Origin: an uncultured Lachnospiraceae bacterium | Lineage (GTDB): Bacteria > Bacillota > Clostridia > Lachnospirales > Lachnospiraceae | Direction: 5' to 3' | Assembly (NCBI GenBank): GCA_902782655.1 | Contig: CACZNY010000110.1 | Location: 1-8,973, forward strand | Length of the DNA: 8,973 nt | In this document: piece by piece, positions 6,258 through 8,973 of the stretch | Numbering within the stretch: position 1 is the first letter of the stretch | How the letters are laid out: the number at the start of each line of letters is the position of its first letter | Translations under genes and position numbers: made by a program | The notes under the pieces: model-generated | Database searches by the model: none | What the model saw: only the letters and a program-made list of their open reading frames with translations | Told to the model about the DNA's origin: nothing

Positions 6258-7550
6258 GTGTTTGAGATGAAATCTGATGCTGCTGAGTACGCATGCAAGA
6301 TCATGGTCATCGGAGTCGGCGGAGCCGGAAACAATGCTCTGAACAGGATGGTCGATGTAGGTATACGAGGCGTCGAGCTTATGGCAGTCAATACTGATCT
6401 GAAGGATCTTAGAAGCTGCAAAGCTCCGAATTACGTTCAGATAGGGCAGAAGCTGACCAAGGGGCTCGGAGCGGGTGCGGATCCCGAAAGGGGAGAGAAG
6501 GCTGCAGAGGAGTCCATAGAAGAGATAAAGAGCCGCATAGAGGGCTATGACATGGTCTTTATTACCTGCGGCATGGGCGGAGGAACCGGTACCGGAGCTG
6601 CACCTGTCATAGCGAAGGCAGCCAAGGATATGGGTATCCTTACTACAGCCATAGTGACAAAACCCTTCTCCTTCGAATCCAGAGGCAGAATGAAAAAGGC
6701 AGAGATGGGAATAGCGCGTCTTGCCGAGAGCGTGGACACATATACGGTGATCCCCAATGACAAGCTCCGTCAGCTCGATCCCAAGCTTCCCTTCGAGGAG
6801 TCCTTCAAAAAGGCCGATGAAGTCCTGCAGCAGTCGGTACAGGGGATCACAGATCTTATCACCGGCGAGGCTCTGATGAACGTTGACTTTGCAGACGTGC
6901 GCACGACAATGCACGACAAGGGAGTCGCTCATATCGGCATGGGCTCCGGCAAAGGAGAGAGCAGGGCAATGGATGCCGTCAAGAAGGCTGTGGAGAATCC
7001 GCTGCTTGATACGAAGCTTGACGGCGCAAAGAACCTTATATACAACATTACCGGTACTGTCACAAATGAGGATGTATATTCGATCTCCGATTTCCTCAAT
7101 AATCTCATAGATGATGAAGCCGAGGTTATATTCGGTACTGATAACTCTGGAGAACCGGGAGATGATACCATATCGGTTACGGTAATAGCTACCGGACTCC
7201 GGGATGCTTCCGAGATGCAGCAGCCGGAGAAGCCAAAGGCGCCGAATCTTTTCGCCGGAAACATGACAGGCGGGCTTAACTTTGGCGCAGGAGGACTTAC
7301 AGGCGCCGGAGGAGTCGGGGGTCTGGGCGGTCTCGGCGGCATGAGGCCTGTAGCTCCGCAGACTGACAATGTGCAGGTTCTGGGCACCGGAGGTACGGCA
7401 AGCCTTGGCAGTCAGGGATATGGCTCAGGCATGCCTTCGCAACCCATTTCAAGACCTTCAGCCAATCCGTCCATATCGCTTGACCAGCCTGCCCTTGGAA
7501 GGGTAGAGCCCAAGAGCATTAATATTCCGGATTTCCTGAAACGTCATTGA
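6258..7550 (+). CDS. ftsZ: Cell division protein FtsZ (tubulin-like GTPase)
   Basis: Cytoplasmic GTPase that polymerises into the Z ring and organises septal wall synthesis. It has 430 residues from a GTG start; a start at ATG 6267 would remove three residues. The GTP-binding domain begins with IMVIGVGGAGNNALNRM, has the tubulin signature GGGTGTGAAP (107-116), and KPFSFESRGRMKKAE downstream. The T7 synergy loop is NVDFADV (208-214), with Asp210 and Asp213 needed for GTP hydrolysis in the neighbouring subunit. The globular part ends near residue 318. It is followed by a variable linker of about 100 residues with a striking run of Gly-Gly-hydrophobic triplets (338-362). The extreme C-terminus INIPDFLKRH (421-430) matches the conserved peptide that binds FtsA, SepF and other partners. 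No ftsA lies upstream, so the membrane tether must be encoded elsewhere; SepF is a reasonable guess. nrdR follows after 17 nt. Confidence 0.99.
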   Translation: MFEMKSDAAEYACKIMVIGVGGAGNNALNRMVDVGIRGVELMAVNTDLKDLRSCKAPNYVQIGQKLTKGLGAGADPERGEKAAEESIEEIKSRIEGYDMVFITCGMGGGTGTGAAPVIAKAAKDMGILTTAIVTKPFSFESRGRMKKAEMGIARLAESVDTYTVIPNDKLRQLDPKLPFEESFKKADEVLQQSVQGITDLITGEALMNVDFADVRTTMHDKGVAHIGMGSGKGESRAMDAVKKAVENPLLDTKLDGAKNLIYNITGTVTNEDVYSISDFLNNLIDDEAEVIFGTDNSGEPGDDTISVTVIATGLRDASEMQQPEKPKAPNLFAGNMTGGLNFGAGGLTGAGGVGGLGGLGGMRPVAPQTDNVQVLGTGGTASLGSQGYGSGMPSQPISRPSANPSISLDQPALGRVEPKSINIPDFLKRH

Positions 7551-7567
7551 GATAAAGAGGTGGATAA

Positions 7568-8023
7568 ATGAGGTGTCCTTTTTGCGGCCATGAAAATATC
7601 AGGGTCATTGATTCAAGACCCGCTGAGGAGAATAATTCCATTAGACGCAGACGAGTCTGCGATGAATGCGGTAAGAGATTTACAACCTATGAAAAAGTGG
7701 AGACCATACCACTTATAGTTATAAAGAAGGATAATAACAGAGAGACCTACGACAGGGAAAAGATGGAGCGCGGTATACTCCGTGCCTGCCACAAGCGCCC
7801 TGTATCAGCTGAGAAGATCGGTCTTATGATAGATGAGGTCGAGAAGGAGATATACGAGCTGGAGGAGCGTGAGATCGGAAGCTCCGTCATCGGAGAGCTG
7901 ATCATGAATAAGCTCAAGGATCTGGATGCTGTGGCTTATGTGCGTTTTGCTTCAGTCTACAGAGAGTTTAAGGATGTGAACACCTTTGTGGACGAACTGA
8001 AAAAAGTGCTTAATAATTCCTGA
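7568..8023 (+). CDS. nrdR: Transcriptional repressor NrdR
   Basis: Nucleotide-sensing repressor of ribonucleotide reductase genes. At 151 residues it is the usual length. The N-terminal zinc ribbon has CPFC (3-6) and CDEC (31-34), with the basic stretch RRRR (26-29) used for DNA binding. The ATP-cone domain (about 48-138) begins IPLIVIKKDNNRETYDREK and ends in VAYVRFASVYREFKD, both highly characteristic. GAGG at 7557-7560, 7 nt before the ATG, is the ribosome binding site. The 17-nt gap after ftsZ leaves no room for a separate promoter, so it is probably co-transcribed with ftsZ. No ribonucleotide reductase gene is in the window, so it acts in trans. I see no NrdR-box-like pair in the ftsZ upstream region. 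Confidence 0.98.
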   Translation: MRCPFCGHENIRVIDSRPAEENNSIRRRRVCDECGKRFTTYEKVETIPLIVIKKDNNRETYDREKMERGILRACHKRPVSAEKIGLMIDEVEKEIYELEEREIGSSVIGELIMNKLKDLDAVAYVRFASVYREFKDVNTFVDELKKVLNNS

Positions 8024-8026
8024 AGA

Positions 8027-8051
8027 AGCGCCCTGCCAAAAGCAGGGCGTT
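8027..8051 (+). terminator. GC-rich hairpin between nrdR and yqeG (weak terminator or attenuator)
   Basis: CGCCCTGC (8029-8036) pairs perfectly with GCAGGGCG (8042-8049) around a 5-nt CAAAA loop. It can extend by a G-U and an A-U pair. It starts 3 nt after the nrdR stop. The downstream sequence (TTCGATCATATAAG) has no T-run, so it does not fit a classical intrinsic terminator. It could be an inefficient terminator, a 3'-end-protecting structure, or a modulator of yqeG expression. Confidence 0.5.
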
Positions 8052-8065
8052 CGATCATATAAGAT

Positions 8066-8581
8066 ATGAGATTTTTCCCTTATGCATTGTGCAGCGGTAC
8101 CTATGACATAGATTATCAATATCTGTGGGAGAAGGGATATCGTGGTATAATATTTGATATTGACAATACGCTTGTAGAGCATAACCAGCCTGCTACAGAC
8201 AGATCTGCGGCTCTTTTTAAGCGCCTTTTTGAGATCGGCTTCAGGGCGGCCGTAGTGTCCAATAACAAAGAGCCCAGAGTAAGGCTTTTTGCCGAGGCTG
8301 TGGGCTGTGAATATGTATATAAGGCGGGAAAGCCCAGGGCTTCCGGTTATTTAAGAGCCATGGAAAAAATGGGCACGGACCGTAAGACCACCTTCTGCGT
8401 AGGCGATCAGCTTATCACGGATATCTGGGGAGCGAATAACGCAGGGATAAAGAGCATAATGGTGAAAAGGATAGCGCGGCACGAAGAGATACAGATACAC
8501 CTTAAAAGGATTCCTGAGTCGCTCATAGTCGCCATATACAGATTATTTTGCAGGAAAAACAGCGTAAAGGAGCTTTTATGA
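8066..8581 (+). CDS. yqeG: YqeG-family HAD-superfamily (IIIA) phosphatase
   Basis: Small soluble HAD phosphatase of 171 residues; the physiological substrate of the YqeG family is not established. HAD motif I is DIDNT (31-35) with the nucleophile Asp31 and acid/base Asp33. Motif II is SNN (65-67). The motif III lysine is probably Lys89 in KAGKPRASG, and motif IV is GDQLITD (113-119). There is no cap domain. The C-terminal part (VKRIARHEEIQIHLKRIPE) is typical of YqeG. The N-terminus MRFFPYALCSGTYDID aligns with the usual family start, so ATG 8066 is kept even though no Shine-Dalgarno sequence lies at proper distance: the nearest purine-rich match, AGGG at 8044-8047, sits inside the upstream hairpin and is 18 nt away. 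It overlaps aroE by 4 nt (ATGA), so those two are translationally coupled. Confidence 0.93.
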   Translation: MRFFPYALCSGTYDIDYQYLWEKGYRGIIFDIDNTLVEHNQPATDRSAALFKRLFEIGFRAAVVSNNKEPRVRLFAEAVGCEYVYKAGKPRASGYLRAMEKMGTDRKTTFCVGDQLITDIWGANNAGIKSIMVKRIARHEEIQIHLKRIPESLIVAIYRLFCRKNSVKELL

Positions 8582-8973
8582 ATACTATAAACGGAAACAC
8601 AAAGGTACTGGGGCTTATCGGGGATCCCATAGAGCATACCGGGAGTCCCGCGATACACAACAGGCTTGCCGGGAAGCTTGGTGACAATGTGGTCTACGTC
8701 CCCTTTGAGGTCAGAGCCAAGAGGCTTGAGGAGGCCGTGGAGGGCGCCTATGCCCTGGGGATAGAGGGGCTTAATGTGACCGTGCCTCACAAGGTAGAGG
8801 TCATGCAGTATGTGACCGAGCTTGATGATGCGGCTCTTGATATCGGAGCGGTAAACACACTTTCCAGGATAAGGGGAGGCTACAGGGGATATAATACGGA
8901 TTTCTCAGGCTTCATGAGGGAGCTTGACAAGCTTGACATACAGGTGAACGGCAAGAATGTGATAGTGCTGGGA
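8578..8973 (+). CDS. aroE: Shikimate dehydrogenase (3' partial)
   Basis: NADP-dependent reduction of 3-dehydroshikimate to shikimate in the common aromatic amino acid pathway; cytoplasmic. Only the first 132 residues are in the window. The start ATG overlaps the yqeG stop (ATGA) and has AAAGGAG at 8566-8572, 5 nt upstream. Substrate-binding motifs of the N-terminal domain are present: GLIGDPIEHTGSPAIHN (12-28), LNVTVPHK (65-72) with catalytic Lys72, GAVNT (90-94), and YNTDFSGF (105-112) with catalytic Asp108. The window ends at IVLG, just as the GxGG nucleotide-binding loop should begin. The first of the two serines that usually hold the shikimate carboxylate (HS-x-SP) is Thr here (HTGSP). 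The enzyme is expected to be active. The gene truncation is only the window edge. Confidence 0.96.
   Translation, partial: MNTINGNTKVLGLIGDPIEHTGSPAIHNRLAGKLGDNVVYVPFEVRAKRLEEAVEGAYALGIEGLNVTVPHKVEVMQYVTELDDAALDIGAVNTLSRIRGGYRGYNTDFSGFMRELDKLDIQVNGKNVIVLG

Noticed and set aside
8035..8063. Possible promoter for yqeG with TATAAG (8058-8063) as -10
   Set aside because: The -10-like box has no TTGACA-like partner at proper distance, and transcription would begin at or after the start codon.
1..8973. Defence system, mobile element or other novel cassette
   Set aside because: Every gene belongs to a well-known housekeeping family, all are co-oriented, and no transposase, integrase, att-like repeat, CRISPR-like repeat or unexplained long gap is present.

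Overview
The window is a compact piece of a division and cell wall (dcw) cluster, followed by a short run of housekeeping genes, all on the + strand. The organism looks like a Gram-positive member of the Clostridia, most likely Lachnospiraceae. The clues are the gene order (class B PBP, mraY, murD, ftsW, ftsQ/divIB, ftsZ, nrdR, yqeG, aroE), AGGAGG-type ribosome binding sites, heavy use of ATA and AGG/AGA codons at a moderate GC content judged by eye, and a 'VSxN'-rich low-complexity tail on the PBP. The family assignment is inference from recollection of related genomes, not a database result.

Region 1 (1-6130) is one tightly packed block: a 5'-truncated class B penicillin-binding protein, mraY, murD, ftsW and ftsQ/divIB. 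Gaps between genes are only 2, 10, 3 and 1 nt, so they are almost certainly co-transcribed. MraY makes lipid I at the membrane. MurD adds D-glutamate to the cytoplasmic precursor. FtsW polymerises lipid II with its partner PBP, whose transpeptidase domain crosslinks the strands. FtsQ/DivIB is the bitopic scaffold that ties this pair to the divisome.

Region 2 (6131-7550) begins with a 127-nt gap that is visibly AT-rich and has plausible promoter elements flanked by a 13/14-nt direct repeat. It then carries ftsZ, starting at GTG behind a strong GAGGAGG site. ftsZ therefore probably has its own promoter in addition to read-through.

Region 3 (7551-8973) has nrdR (repressor of ribonucleotide reductase genes), a perfect GC-rich hairpin without a T-run, yqeG (HAD-family phosphatase), and the 5' part of aroE (shikimate dehydrogenase), which overlaps yqeG by ATGA and runs off the window.

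I found no mobile element, CRISPR array, tRNA or rRNA, and no convincing undescribed system. No stretch longer than 127 nt lacks a gene. The points worth a second look are: the genes missing from this version of the cluster (murE, murF, murG, murC, ftsA, and the spoIIGA-sigE-sigG block often found after ftsZ); an octapeptide-repeat tail and a long loop in the PBP; a glycine-triplet linker in FtsZ; the repeats around the ftsZ promoter; and the hairpin and absent Shine-Dalgarno site before yqeG.
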